Origin: Sphingobium fontiphilum
Lineage (GTDB): Bacteria > Pseudomonadota > Alphaproteobacteria > Sphingomonadales > Sphingomonadaceae
Direction of reading: 5' to 3'
NCBI RefSeq assembly: GCF_014196635.1
Contig: NZ_JACIEB010000002.1
Coordinates: 485,591-549,590, forward strand
DNA length: 64,000 nt
In this document: positions 9,262 through 16,672 of the stretch, one piece after another
Layout: every line of letters starts with the position of its first letter
Numbering within the stretch: the stretch's first letter is position 1
Made by a program: the position numbers and the translations under genes
Notes under the pieces: model-generated
Told to the model about the DNA's origin: nothing
The model's input: the letters and a program-made list of their open reading frames with translations, nothing else
The model's database searches: none

Positions 9262-9879
9262 ATGCCATCTGTCTATATCGTTGATGATGATGATATTTCC
9301 CGCGACTGGTTTTACGAAGCGCTTGCTTTCCTGCCTGCCGTCAACGTCGTGACGTTCCCGTCGGGAGAATCTTTCCTCGCTGCCCGCCCCGACATCCAGC
9401 CCGGCGTCGTTCTGCTCGACCTGCGGATGCCGACCATGTCGGGGCTGGATACGATGGCGCAATATGGCGAAGACTTGGGCAAGTTTCCCACGATCGTGAT
9501 GTCCGCTGCGGGCGACATCGGCAACGCGGTGCGCGCCATGCAGTTGGGCGCGATGGATTTCATCGAAAAGCCGTGCCCGCCACCAAGCCTCTATGAAAAG
9601 ATCAGACCGGCATTTGCCCGGCTGGAAGAGCGTCAACGCCTGGAGGACATGCAGACCGACAGCGCCACGCGCTTCTCTCAACTCAGCGCACGGGAAGCCG
9701 AGGTGCTCAAACTGTTGATCGACGGTCAGGCAAACCGGGCTATTGCCGACAAGCTGAGACTGAGCGTCCGCACGGTGGAGGTGTATCGCGGCAAGCTGAT
9801 GATGAAGCTCGGCGTGAACAGCCTGCCCGAAGCGATAAAGCTCGCCTACGCCAGCGGATTCGTCGAATTGGCGATGTAA
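9262..9879 (+). CDS. FixJ/NarL-type response regulator
   Basis: 205 residues: a receiver domain with the acidic pocket VDDDD, phospho-acceptor Asp53 in LLDLRMPTMSG and the conserved Lys in FIEKP, then a LuxR-type helix-turn-helix (about 138-200) with LSAREAEVLKLL and NRAIADKLRLSVRTVEVYR. It is transcribed away from the hybrid kinase and directly toward the pilus operon, whose first gene begins 94 bases downstream. The likely reading is that the kinase HPt phosphorylates this regulator, which then controls nearby genes; this is inferred from position. A GAGGA site precedes the ATG. Confidence 0.9.
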   Translation: MPSVYIVDDDDISRDWFYEALAFLPAVNVVTFPSGESFLAARPDIQPGVVLLDLRMPTMSGLDTMAQYGEDLGKFPTIVMSAAGDIGNAVRAMQLGAMDFIEKPCPPPSLYEKIRPAFARLEERQRLEDMQTDSATRFSQLSAREAEVLKLLIDGQANRAIADKLRLSVRTVEVYRGKLMMKLGVNSLPEAIKLAYASGFVELAM

Positions 9880-9910
9880 GCGGTCACGCCGTGCGATGGC
9901 CGATTCAGGG

Positions 9911-9925
9911 TTAACCCGGAATTAA
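9911..9925 (+). promoter_or_regulatory. CtrA-type box TTAA-N7-TTAA before the pilus operon
   Basis: The sequence TTAA, seven bases (CCCGGAA), TTAA is a perfect match to the full CtrA recognition pattern known from Caulobacter and relatives. It lies 31 bases after the regulator stop and 48 bases before the ATG of the first pilin gene, a plausible place for an activator overlapping a -35 region. Similar half or palindromic sites occur at 10537 and 12269. A functional link to CtrA is inference. Confidence 0.55.
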
Positions 9926-9973
9926 GCCATTCCCCTTACGTATTACTACGACACTGAAACTATAAGTCAGGTC

Positions 9974-10483
9974 ATGGAAAAAGGCCGGATCATCTTGCAC
10001 CCCTTGATGACGGCTCTGTTCCTGGCCGTGTCGTTCCCGCTTTCCAGCAGCGCGAACGCCCAGGCACGGCCAAATTTTCAAGCCACCGCGTCGGTGGTGA
10101 TAATGAGGACGCTGTCGGCGCAGCAGGCAAGCGTGCTGCGCTTCGGGCGCGTGATGCCGTCGGCCGGCGGTGGTGCGGTGACAATCTTTACCGACGGGCA
10201 CATTGCCTGTTCGGGCATGAGGTTGTGCGATGCGCAGGCGGCCCCGGCGCATTTCGTCGTGACCGGATCTGATACACTCGTGGCGGTCTCGGTGCCCGAC
10301 GAGGTGGTTCTGGTCGGCCCCGGCGGCGATTCGCTTCGGTTGACGCCCTCGCTGTCGACGAGTCAGATCGCGCTTTCAGACGGTCAAGAAACGGTGACCA
10401 TAGGCGGCACATTGGCGATCGGCGCGGATCAGTCCTTAGGTTCCTATGCCGGCCAGTATGAAATAAAGTTTGAGTATCAATGA
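9974..10483 (+). CDS. DUF4402 / spore-coat-U-type pilin-like protein 1
   Basis: 169 residues with a signal peptide (about 1-30, ending SSSANAQA). The mature part follows the DUF4402 pattern: an opening strand with VLRFGRVMP, a cysteine pair with five residues between (CSGMRLC), then HFVVTG, an ALSDG stretch and the final block SYAGQYEIKFEYQ. Proteins of this type are the secreted subunits of chaperone-usher pili of the archaic (sigma) class. It is the most divergent of the four paralogues here and, as the first gene, might be a tip or minor subunit (inference). Confidence 0.82.
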   Translation: MEKGRIILHPLMTALFLAVSFPLSSSANAQARPNFQATASVVIMRTLSAQQASVLRFGRVMPSAGGGAVTIFTDGHIACSGMRLCDAQAAPAHFVVTGSDTLVAVSVPDEVVLVGPGGDSLRLTPSLSTSQIALSDGQETVTIGGTLAIGADQSLGSYAGQYEIKFEYQ

Positions 10484-10536
10484 CTTATTGACGACAGGCG
10501 GGACCAGTCCGGCCTTTGTCGATGGTGAACGCGCCG

Positions 10537-10544
10537 TTAACCAT
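10537..10544 (+). promoter_or_regulatory. CtrA-type half site TTAACCAT before pilin gene 2
   Basis: TTAACCAT, the second reported form of a CtrA binding element, lies about 92 bases before the ATG of the second pilin gene, in the 152-base gap after pilin gene 1. A short 8-base match can occur by chance, so the evidence is its repetition before several genes of the same cluster. Confidence 0.35.
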
Positions 10545-10635
10545 GGCCGATAACCGTGAATGCAGACTTGGAAGCCTAAAAGGCGTCGTCGGTCGCTGGA
10601 GACCGGCTCCAAATCTGCTTCAAGGGGTGTGTCCA

Positions 10636-11136
10636 ATGAACAAGCTTATAGTAAAGGGCCTCGGCCTTGCCGGGATGGTGTCGGCTGCCGGCATGATCAC
10701 GGCGCCTGCCCATGCAACGTCGGCGACGGGCGATGCAACCGTCAAGATCCTGCAGGCGATCACCGTCGCCAAATCGTCTGACCTCAATTTCGGCAAGGTG
10801 CTGGCATCGAGCACGGCATCGACCGTGGCGATCGCCGAAAGCGGCACGCGCACATGCGGTTCGGGCCTGTCCTGCTATGGCACGACCACCGCTGGCGCGT
10901 TCAACGTGACCGGTTCGACCGGCGAAACCGTCTCCGTCGCCATCGACAATCCGACGATCACCCTGTCCGACGGCGGCGCCAACGCCATGACCGTTGCGCT
11001 CAACACGTCGACCAGTTCGATGACGCTGGCTGGCGGAACGGGCAGCTTCAAGATCGCGGGAACTTTGAATGTCGGCGCAAACCAGGCGGCCGGCACCTAT
11101 GCCGGTCAATATTCGGTCTCGGTCAATTATCAGTAA
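10636..11136 (+). CDS. DUF4402 / spore-coat-U-type pilin-like protein 2 (possible major subunit)
   Basis: 166 residues from the ATG at 10636, with AAGGGG upstream; a signal peptide ends at APAHA (about residue 27). The mature protein is Ser/Thr/Gly-rich and has LNFGKVLAS, the cysteine loop CGSGLSC, AGAFNVTGSTGETVSV, ITLSDGG and the C-terminal YAGQYSVSVNYQ. It lies between a CtrA-like half site upstream and a strong 14-bp hairpin just after its stop. That hairpin layout is often used to keep a major pilin mRNA abundant, so this is the best candidate for the main structural subunit (inference). Confidence 0.85.
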   Translation: MNKLIVKGLGLAGMVSAAGMITAPAHATSATGDATVKILQAITVAKSSDLNFGKVLASSTASTVAIAESGTRTCGSGLSCYGTTTAGAFNVTGSTGETVSVAIDNPTITLSDGGANAMTVALNTSTSSMTLAGGTGSFKIAGTLNVGANQAAGTYAGQYSVSVNYQ

Positions 11137-11150
11137 GTGACAGGGCTGTT

Positions 11151-11184
11151 CGAACCGGGCCACCTTGGGCGGTGGTCCGGTTCG
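11151..11184 (+). promoter_or_regulatory. intercistronic hairpin between pilin genes 2 and 3
   Basis: CGAACCGGGCCACC (11151-11164) can pair with GGTGGTCCGGTTCG (11171-11184) across a 6-base loop, giving a 14-bp stem with one G-T pair. It begins 14 bases after the stop of pilin gene 2 and has no T tract behind it. It therefore looks like an mRNA-stabilising or partial termination structure and not a classic terminator. Confidence 0.6.
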
Positions 11185-11256
11185 GTCATTGGCGACATAT
11201 CGCCGCGTTAAGACCGCCTTTACCATCTTTTGGCACCTGCGTTGCGGGGGCCGACG

Positions 11257-11787
11257 ATGAAGCGCGCGATTTTCCTGTTATGTGCATTCCTGGCGGCCGG
11301 TCTGGCCGCGATGCCGGCCATTGCAGGCGATGAAGATCACGACCCTGTGTCGAGCAGCCGCCGAAGCGACGCCCGCCGGGGCGAAGCCACCGTCCAGATC
11401 CTGCGGTCGGTCGCCGTAACCAAAACCGCCAATCTCAATTTCGGCGCCTTGTTCGCGTCCGCCCGCGCCTCGACAGTGCGTGTGCGCACCAACGGCGCCC
11501 GGGTCTGCGGACCAGGCCTGAACTGCCTCGGCACCGCCAGCGCGGGCGCCTTTGCTATCGCCGGCATTCCAGGCGAAAGCGTCTCGGTCTCGATCGACGA
11601 TCCCACCGTGACGTTGTCGGACGGCGCCTCGCATGCCATGCCGGTAACGCTCTCGGTCTCTGCGCGCCATCTGACGCTGGCCGGGGGCAATGCTACGGTC
11701 AGGATCGGCGGCTTGCTCAAGGTGGCGGCAAACCAGCCGGCCGGTGTCTATTCCGGTCAATATTCCATATCGGTCCACTACCAATGA
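11257..11787 (+). CDS. DUF4402 / spore-coat-U-type pilin-like protein 3
   Basis: 176 residues from the ATG at 11257, with a signal peptide ending at AMPAIAG. It is the closest paralogue of subunit 2: LNFGALFAS, cysteine loop CGPGLNC, AGAFAIAGIPGESVSVSIDD, TVTLSDGAS and the end YSGQYSISVHYQ. A charged, low-hydrophobicity stretch (DEDHDPVSSSRRSDARRGE) follows the signal peptide and is not found in the other copies. Tandem duplication of subunits 2 and 3 is likely. The stop overlaps the start of subunit 4 in ATGA, so translation is coupled. Confidence 0.83.
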   Translation: MKRAIFLLCAFLAAGLAAMPAIAGDEDHDPVSSSRRSDARRGEATVQILRSVAVTKTANLNFGALFASARASTVRVRTNGARVCGPGLNCLGTASAGAFAIAGIPGESVSVSIDDPTVTLSDGASHAMPVTLSVSARHLTLAGGNATVRIGGLLKVAANQPAGVYSGQYSISVHYQ

Positions 11788-12260
11788 GCCAGCCCGGCAG
11801 CACGCGCCTGTTGCTGCGCCTGGCCATGCTCACCCTGCTCGTCAGCACAGCGAGTTCGGCTTGGGCCGCCAACCCGCACAACCGCCCGGCTATCGATGAA
11901 ATTCGCAGCATCAGCTTCGGCGTCATCGCGGCGAGCAGCGCCAGTGGAACGGCGACCCTCAGTCCGTCCGGTTCCCTCACCTGCATGGGGATACGCTGCC
12001 TGGGCGGCGCCAGTCCGGGCCTGTTCGCGATCACCGGCGCCAAGGATTATGTCGTCGCGATATTGCTGTCGCCCGCCCGGCTGCGCACGGCCCGGGGGGC
12101 CACGCTCGACGTCCAGCTTACGCCTTCGCAGAACATCATGGTGCTGCGCCCTGGCAATGCCAAAAACGCCTTCTCGGTCGGCGGCGCCCTGACAGTGAGC
12201 AGCAACCAGGCCGAGGGCAGCTATGAAGGCAGCTATCTGGTCAGCGTCGAATATCAGTAG
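11784..12260 (+). CDS. DUF4402 / spore-coat-U-type pilin-like protein 4
   Basis: 158 residues with a signal peptide (about 1-28, ending SSAWA). Shorter than its paralogues, it keeps ISFGVIAAS, a cysteine loop with four residues between (CMGIRC), LFAITG and the C-terminal SYEGSYLVSVEYQ. The middle lacks the LSDG segment. It starts inside the stop of subunit 3. All four subunits end in a Tyr-Gln pair after a beta strand, which suggests a common last strand of the pilin fold. It is followed by a palindrome and the chaperone gene 97 bases downstream. Confidence 0.8.
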   Translation: MSQPGSTRLLLRLAMLTLLVSTASSAWAANPHNRPAIDEIRSISFGVIAASSASGTATLSPSGSLTCMGIRCLGGASPGLFAITGAKDYVVAILLSPARLRTARGATLDVQLTPSQNIMVLRPGNAKNAFSVGGALTVSSNQAEGSYEGSYLVSVEYQ

Positions 12261-12268
12261 CGCGGATC

Positions 12269-12291
12269 ATGGTTAGCGGGATGCTAACCAT
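12269..12291 (+). promoter_or_regulatory. palindrome with CtrA-like half sites before the chaperone gene
   Basis: ATGGTTAGC (12269-12277) and GCTAACCAT (12283-12291) are perfect inverted repeats with a 5-base spacer. Read in another way the site is TTAG-N7-CTAA, a variant of the CtrA spacing. It lies 8 bases after the stop of pilin gene 4 and 67 bases before the chaperone start, so it could be an operator or internal promoter element. Confidence 0.4.
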
Positions 12292-12357
12292 TTGTCATGC
12301 ACATGTCCCCCGCTCGGCACGCTGGAAACGACGCCGATCGATCAAGGGGTGACATAT

Positions 12358-13179
12358 ATGCTTCGGAGATTTCTGAAGGCGGCTGCGGCTGCCTGCTGTG
12401 CGGCCATGGTCGCCGAACCCGCGCTTGCGCAGGGCGACCTGCTGGTTGCGCCGACCCGCCTCGTGCTGCCCGGCGGCGGCGGCGGGGAGGTCGTCGTCAG
12501 CAATACAGGCGATCGCACGACGACCTATCGCATCTCGCTGGTGCTCCGGCGGATGGATCGCACCGGCCAGATCAAGCCGGTCGACGAACAGGCCGCCACG
12601 CCGGCGGAAGCCGCGGCGCTCGAAATTCTCAACTATGCCCCGCGCAAAGTCACGCTGGCGCCCCAGCAGGCGCAGACGGTGCGGATCGGCGTGCGGGCGC
12701 CGCCGACGCTCGCGCCGGGCGAATATCGCGCGCACCTCCTGTTTCGCGCCGTGCCCGACGCCGTGGCTCCGCCCGCCCCCGGCACAGCGCCAGCGGCCGA
12801 TGGCATGTCGATCGCGCTAACGCCCATTTATGGCGTCGCCATTCCCGTCATCGTGCGGATCGGCGAAGTGGCGGGCGAAGCCCGCATCGTAAGCGCAGAG
12901 CGCAGCGCCGTGGACGGACAGAGCGGCGTTACCGTCACCATCGCGCGAACCGGCGCCCGGTCCGCCTATGGCTCGATCGACCTGATGGCGGCAGGACAGG
13001 CCAAGCCGGTCGTCACGGTGAAGGGCATCGCCGCCTATGCCGAAGTCGAGGAACGCAGCCTGTTCGTGCCCGTGCCGCCGGAGAAGCTGGCAGGCGCCAA
13101 AGGCGCACTGTCGGCGCGCTTCGTAGAGAATGACGCCGCCGCCAGGGGCGGCGCGCCCAGCGAAGTTCCCGTCCGCTAA
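12358..13179 (+). CDS. periplasmic pilus chaperone (PapD-like)
   Basis: 273 residues from the ATG at 12358; a signal peptide ends at EPALAQG (about residue 25). The N-terminal immunoglobulin-like domain has LLVAPTRLVLPGGGGGEVVV and SNTGDRTTTYRISL, and the G1-like strand region NYAPRKVTLAPQQAQTVRI. Such chaperones hold pilin subunits in the periplasm by donor-strand complementation and hand them to the usher. It lies between the four subunits and the usher, the normal order in archaic chaperone-usher operons. The usher begins 21 bases downstream. The C-terminal 20 residues are Ala/Gly-rich and variable. Confidence 0.85.
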   Translation: MLRRFLKAAAAACCAAMVAEPALAQGDLLVAPTRLVLPGGGGGEVVVSNTGDRTTTYRISLVLRRMDRTGQIKPVDEQAATPAEAAALEILNYAPRKVTLAPQQAQTVRIGVRAPPTLAPGEYRAHLLFRAVPDAVAPPAPGTAPAADGMSIALTPIYGVAIPVIVRIGEVAGEARIVSAERSAVDGQSGVTVTIARTGARSAYGSIDLMAAGQAKPVVTVKGIAAYAEVEERSLFVPVPPEKLAGAKGALSARFVENDAAARGGAPSEVPVR

Positions 13180-13200
13180 AGCCGGCAAGGGTCCGTTGCG

Positions 13201-15903
13201 ATGGTCAGGCCGGTTCAGGCGGCCAGGCGCGCCTGGTTGTGGCTGCTGGTCGCCCTGCTGGGGCTGTTCGCCCCCTGCCCTGCGAGCGCGCAACTGCGCA
13301 CCGACCCCGATGACGCCATGCTGTTCGACGCGCGAATCGGCGCGATGCAGATCGGGCAGGGCATACGCGCGTTCAACACCCCGGCCGGGCTCTGTCTCGA
13401 CTTTCGCGACGTCATCGACACGCTTCAGGTCGCGATCACCGTCAGTCCGGACGGCCAGCGCGCCGAAGGCTGGGCGTTCGACGAACAACGCCATATCCTC
13501 ATCGATCGCGCGCGGGGCGACGTGCGGTTCGGCGGCCAATATGCGGCGCTCAAGGCGGACACGATCTGGGAAAGCCGCTCGGGCTGGTGCGTGCGGGCGG
13601 AGGATCTCGGCCTCTGGCTCGGCGTGGACTTTGTGGCGGACGATGCCAATGCGATCCTGACGGTCACTGCGCAAGGCGGCTTGCCGATCGAGGCGGCGAT
13701 GAAGCGGGCGGAAGCGGCCTACCGGTTGAAGGAAGGGGCGGTCGCGCCTCGCGAAGCCCTTCCCGAAGTCGCTTTGCCCTACCGCCTCTGGCGCACGCCA
13801 TCGATTGACGTCGGCGCCGCACTGGCGGCCGACCGCGCGGTCGATGGCGCGGTCACGCGCCGCGCGCGGTATGAACTGTTCGCAGCCGGCGAGCTTGGCT
13901 ATCTCTCCGCCGACATGCGGCTGGCATCCGACGAAGCCGGGATGCCACAGTCGATGCGCCTCAAACTTTATCGCGCGAGCGCTCAGCGCGCACTTCTTGG
14001 CCCCTTGCATGCGTCCGAATTTGCGCTTGGCGACGTCATCAGCCCCTCGACGGGGCTGGTCGCGCTCGCCACACCCGGGCGCGGCGCTACCGTCACCAAC
14101 CGGCCGCTGGGCATGGCGGCGCGCTATGACCAGGTGAGTTTTGTCGGCGACCTGCCGCAGGGATGGGACGTCGAACTGTATCGCAATGGCGAATTGCTGG
14201 GCAGCGTGACCGACGGCGCCACGGGCCGCTATGAATTTCAGGATGTGGACCTGCGCTCCGGCGTCAATGCCTTCGACATCGTGCGCTATGGGCCGCAGGG
14301 CCAGGTCAAGCGGGAACGCCGCAGCTACAATATCGCCGGCCAGACGCCGGGTCCGGGCGAGCTTTGGTGGTATGGCGCCGTGGTGCAGGATCGCCACGAC
14401 CTGATCCGCTTTTCAGGATCGCCGGATCTGGCGCCAGGGTCGGCGCCGGCGCGGTCGGGCTGGCGGTCCGATATCGGGTTCGAATACGGCCTGGGCAAAG
14501 GGACATCGCTGTCCATCGCGGCGCATCGTCATCCTTTGCCAGGCGGAAAAGTCGGGAATTTCGCCGAAGCGGCGGCGCGCGCCAGCATGCTTGGCATGCT
14601 GACCGAATTTTCCATCGCGCAGGCGCAGGGCGGCGGACGCGCGGTGCGCGCCTATGCGATCGGCGAACTGCTCAAGACCAGCTTCACCATTGAGGCGATC
14701 CGCAATCACGGCATGGCCAGCGAGCGGCTGGATGCCCGGCAGCGCGCGGTCACGGCCGTCGCGCTGGATCGTCAGGTGCGCATGGCCGGCCTCATCATGC
14801 CGCTGCATTTCGATCTGCGCTCAACCATTTCGCGTTCTGATAAAATGTTGCAGGCGCAGGCGCGCGCCTCCATCGCGACTCGCACATTGTCCGCCAGCGC
14901 CTCACTGGGGTGGCAACGCGTTACGCCCCTTGGTGGATCGGGCCGGTCGGAGGCGACCGCCAGCCTGTTGTTCAACAGCCGCTTCGGCGCCTTGCGGCTG
15001 CGGGGCGAGGCCGACTGGGCGCTGCTGCCCCGCCCCCGGATGATCGGCGCGGCGGCGACGGCCAGCCGCTCGCTTGGCCAAAGCGGCGAAGCGCAGGCAA
15101 CGCTGGGATATGCCAATCGCGATCGTTACGCCTATGCGGGATTGTCCTACACCCGCGATCTTGGTTTTGCGTCCGTCACCGGCAATGCGCAGGCAGACAC
15201 CCGCGGCGCCTTCTCGCTGGGACTGGCGCTCCAGTTCAGCATCGGCGCCAATGGCCAAGGGCGGTTCGGGCGGATCGGATCGGGCGCGCGGGCGGCGAGC
15301 GGCAGCATCGCGGTCAGCGCCTATCGCGACACGAACGGCGATGGCGCGCGTCAGCCCAACGAACCCCTGATTGCAGCGCCTGGGCTTCTTGTGAACGACG
15401 TCCCTATCGCGACCTGCAAGAGCCGCGGCGACACTGCGCGCAAGCATGGGAAGCCGTGCGACCCCGTCGCGCTGATCGAAGGGCTGGAACCTGCCGTTCC
15501 GGTGCGCGTCTCGCTCGACGAAGGCGCGATCGCCGATCCCTTCGAGGTCGCGAGCGGAAAGGGCATATCCGCCGTGCCGCGGGCCGGAGTGGCGACACCG
15601 GTCGAGCTAGGCATCGTCGGCACCGCGACGCTGGAAGGCAGCCTGGTGATTGATGGGCGGGAAGCGCCGGGCGAAGCGCTTCAGCTTGTCGACGCGAAAG
15701 GTGTCGTCGCTTACTCGATCAGGACCGAATTTGACGGATTTTTCAGTTTTGAACGGGTCCGCTACGGGTCCTACGATCTGCGCTTGGCGCGAAGCCGTAA
15801 GACCCTCGTCGCGCAACCGATCACAGTTGGCGCAAATCAGCCGACCATCCGCCTGGGGTTGCTGGAGGCCAGCTCGGATGCTGCCCGATTGGCAATCAAA
15901 TGA
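13201..15903 (+). CDS. outer-membrane pilus usher
   Basis: 900 residues with a signal peptide ending PCPASAQ (about 31). After an N-terminal periplasmic part there is a long beta-barrel region with alternating short strands, usher-like phrases such as YDQVSFVGDLPQGWDVELYR, NGELLGSV, YEFQDVDLRSGVNAFDI and YGPQGQ, and many barrel-type repeats up to about residue 690. The C-terminal 200 residues carry AYRDTNGDGARQPNEP (a B-repeat-like Asp loop) and a carboxypeptidase-regulatory-like domain (DGFFSFERVRYGSYDLRL). It would be the secretion pore of the pilus in the outer membrane. Transposase debris begins about 75 bases downstream. Confidence 0.85.
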   Translation: MVRPVQAARRAWLWLLVALLGLFAPCPASAQLRTDPDDAMLFDARIGAMQIGQGIRAFNTPAGLCLDFRDVIDTLQVAITVSPDGQRAEGWAFDEQRHILIDRARGDVRFGGQYAALKADTIWESRSGWCVRAEDLGLWLGVDFVADDANAILTVTAQGGLPIEAAMKRAEAAYRLKEGAVAPREALPEVALPYRLWRTPSIDVGAALAADRAVDGAVTRRARYELFAAGELGYLSADMRLASDEAGMPQSMRLKLYRASAQRALLGPLHASEFALGDVISPSTGLVALATPGRGATVTNRPLGMAARYDQVSFVGDLPQGWDVELYRNGELLGSVTDGATGRYEFQDVDLRSGVNAFDIVRYGPQGQVKRERRSYNIAGQTPGPGELWWYGAVVQDRHDLIRFSGSPDLAPGSAPARSGWRSDIGFEYGLGKGTSLSIAAHRHPLPGGKVGNFAEAAARASMLGMLTEFSIAQAQGGGRAVRAYAIGELLKTSFTIEAIRNHGMASERLDARQRAVTAVALDRQVRMAGLIMPLHFDLRSTISRSDKMLQAQARASIATRTLSASASLGWQRVTPLGGSGRSEATASLLFNSRFGALRLRGEADWALLPRPRMIGAAATASRSLGQSGEAQATLGYANRDRYAYAGLSYTRDLGFASVTGNAQADTRGAFSLGLALQFSIGANGQGRFGRIGSGARAASGSIAVSAYRDTNGDGARQPNEPLIAAPGLLVNDVPIATCKSRGDTARKHGKPCDPVALIEGLEPAVPVRVSLDEGAIADPFEVASGKGISAVPRAGVATPVELGIVGTATLEGSLVIDGREAPGEALQLVDAKGVVAYSIRTEFDGFFSFERVRYGSYDLRLARSRKTLVAQPITVGANQPTIRLGLLEASSDAARLAIK

Positions 15904-15977
15904 GGTGTCGATGATGCGGCCTGCTGCCGGTTTGGCGGATACCGAGGCAGGATGATTTCACCTGTCGGAGGTCCACA

Positions 15978-16265
15978 ATGCAACGCAGGAAGTTCAGCCG
16001 CGCGTTCAAGCTTGAGGCGGTGCGGTTGGTGCGCGAACGCGGTGTGCGGTGGCACAGGCTGCTCGCGATGTGGATGTGCACGAGAACATGCTGTGCAAAT
16101 GGGTAAGGGAGTTCGCCGCCGATCCGGGGCGTGCCTTTCCAGCGAACGGCCAGATGAAGGCGGAACGCGACATCCTGAAAAAACTCGTCCCTTCTGTGCG
16201 AAGGACTCGACATGAGGTTTGCTATCGTCGCCAGGCACCGCCGCAACGCGCCCGCGACGATGAGG
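15978..16265 (+). pseudogene. IS3-family OrfA plus start of OrfB, frameshifted
   Basis: Three frames together spell an IS3-type OrfA. The first frame has MQRRKFSRAFKLEAVRLVRE. After a one-base loss near 16045 a second frame reads AQAARDVDVHENMLCKWVRE and AERDILKK. A third frame closes with FCAKDST and a stop. An OrfB start follows at 16212 (MRFAIVARHR) and breaks off within about 18 codons. Part of the usual coiled-coil segment between the DNA-binding and ILKK regions is missing. The element is dead. Its lost OrfB region is of the same type as the fragment at 6461. Confidence 0.8.
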
Positions 16266-16299
16266 TGATGGGCGCGAGGGTCGTTGCGCCCTACCGTCA

Positions 16300-16366
16300 A
16301 TCTCCGGCCGCTGGTCGGCGCAATACGCACAGCCTCCTGCCTGAACTCCTCGCTATGCTTCATCAT
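16300..16366 (-). pseudogene. second transposase OrfA, N-terminal stub
   Basis: On the minus strand, MMKHSEEFRQEAVRIA at 16366 downward matches the typical opening of another IS3-like OrfA group and is preceded by an AAGGAGG ribosome-binding site. Similarity ends after about 20 codons (near TSGR), where it runs into the opposing OrfA/OrfB remnant. It marks a second, independent insertion that was later cut away. Confidence 0.65.
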
Positions 16367-16419
16367 CTCGTCGGCCTCCTTGATCGTGCGCTAAACTCTC
16401 AATTGACCGGCCCAAAACC

Positions 16420-16656
16420 GTTACATGTCCGGCTCTCGACAATCGCGCCAGCGAGGATTTGCGCTTCGGCTGCGATCGCCCAGGCGTCGGCCCGTATGCC
16501 CAAGGTCGCAGATAGCGACTTGCCCTTGCGGCGCACCTGGACGCGCCGGGATTCCTCTTGCTTCTGCAGGGCCAATCGGCGCGAGCGGCCATTTTTCGAG
16601 TTTCGGCAACAGGTGCATGAACGCCTATATTTCTCTCGGCGACAATCCTCGCTGGC
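16420..16656 (-). pseudogene. possible phage-integrase N-terminal remnant
   Basis: One minus-strand frame contains RRVQVRRKGKSLSATLGIRA followed by DAWAIAAEAQILAG. This resembles the Arm-type DNA-binding start of tyrosine recombinases, which typically read WRVQVRRKGKSVSATF-RADAEAWARAAE. Upstream bases fit only with frame changes, there is no catalytic domain, and the frame stops at the transposase stub. Similarity is judged by eye on a short segment, so the call is tentative. If right, it supports integration of the pilus block by a recombinase. Confidence 0.35.
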
Positions 16657-16672
16657 GTAGCGGTAGCCGCGT

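Noticed and set aside
15978..16366. Intact insertion sequence
   Set aside because: Frameshifts, a missing coiled-coil part, a truncated OrfB and an opposing stub show only remnants; no terminal inverted repeats or target duplication were found by eye.
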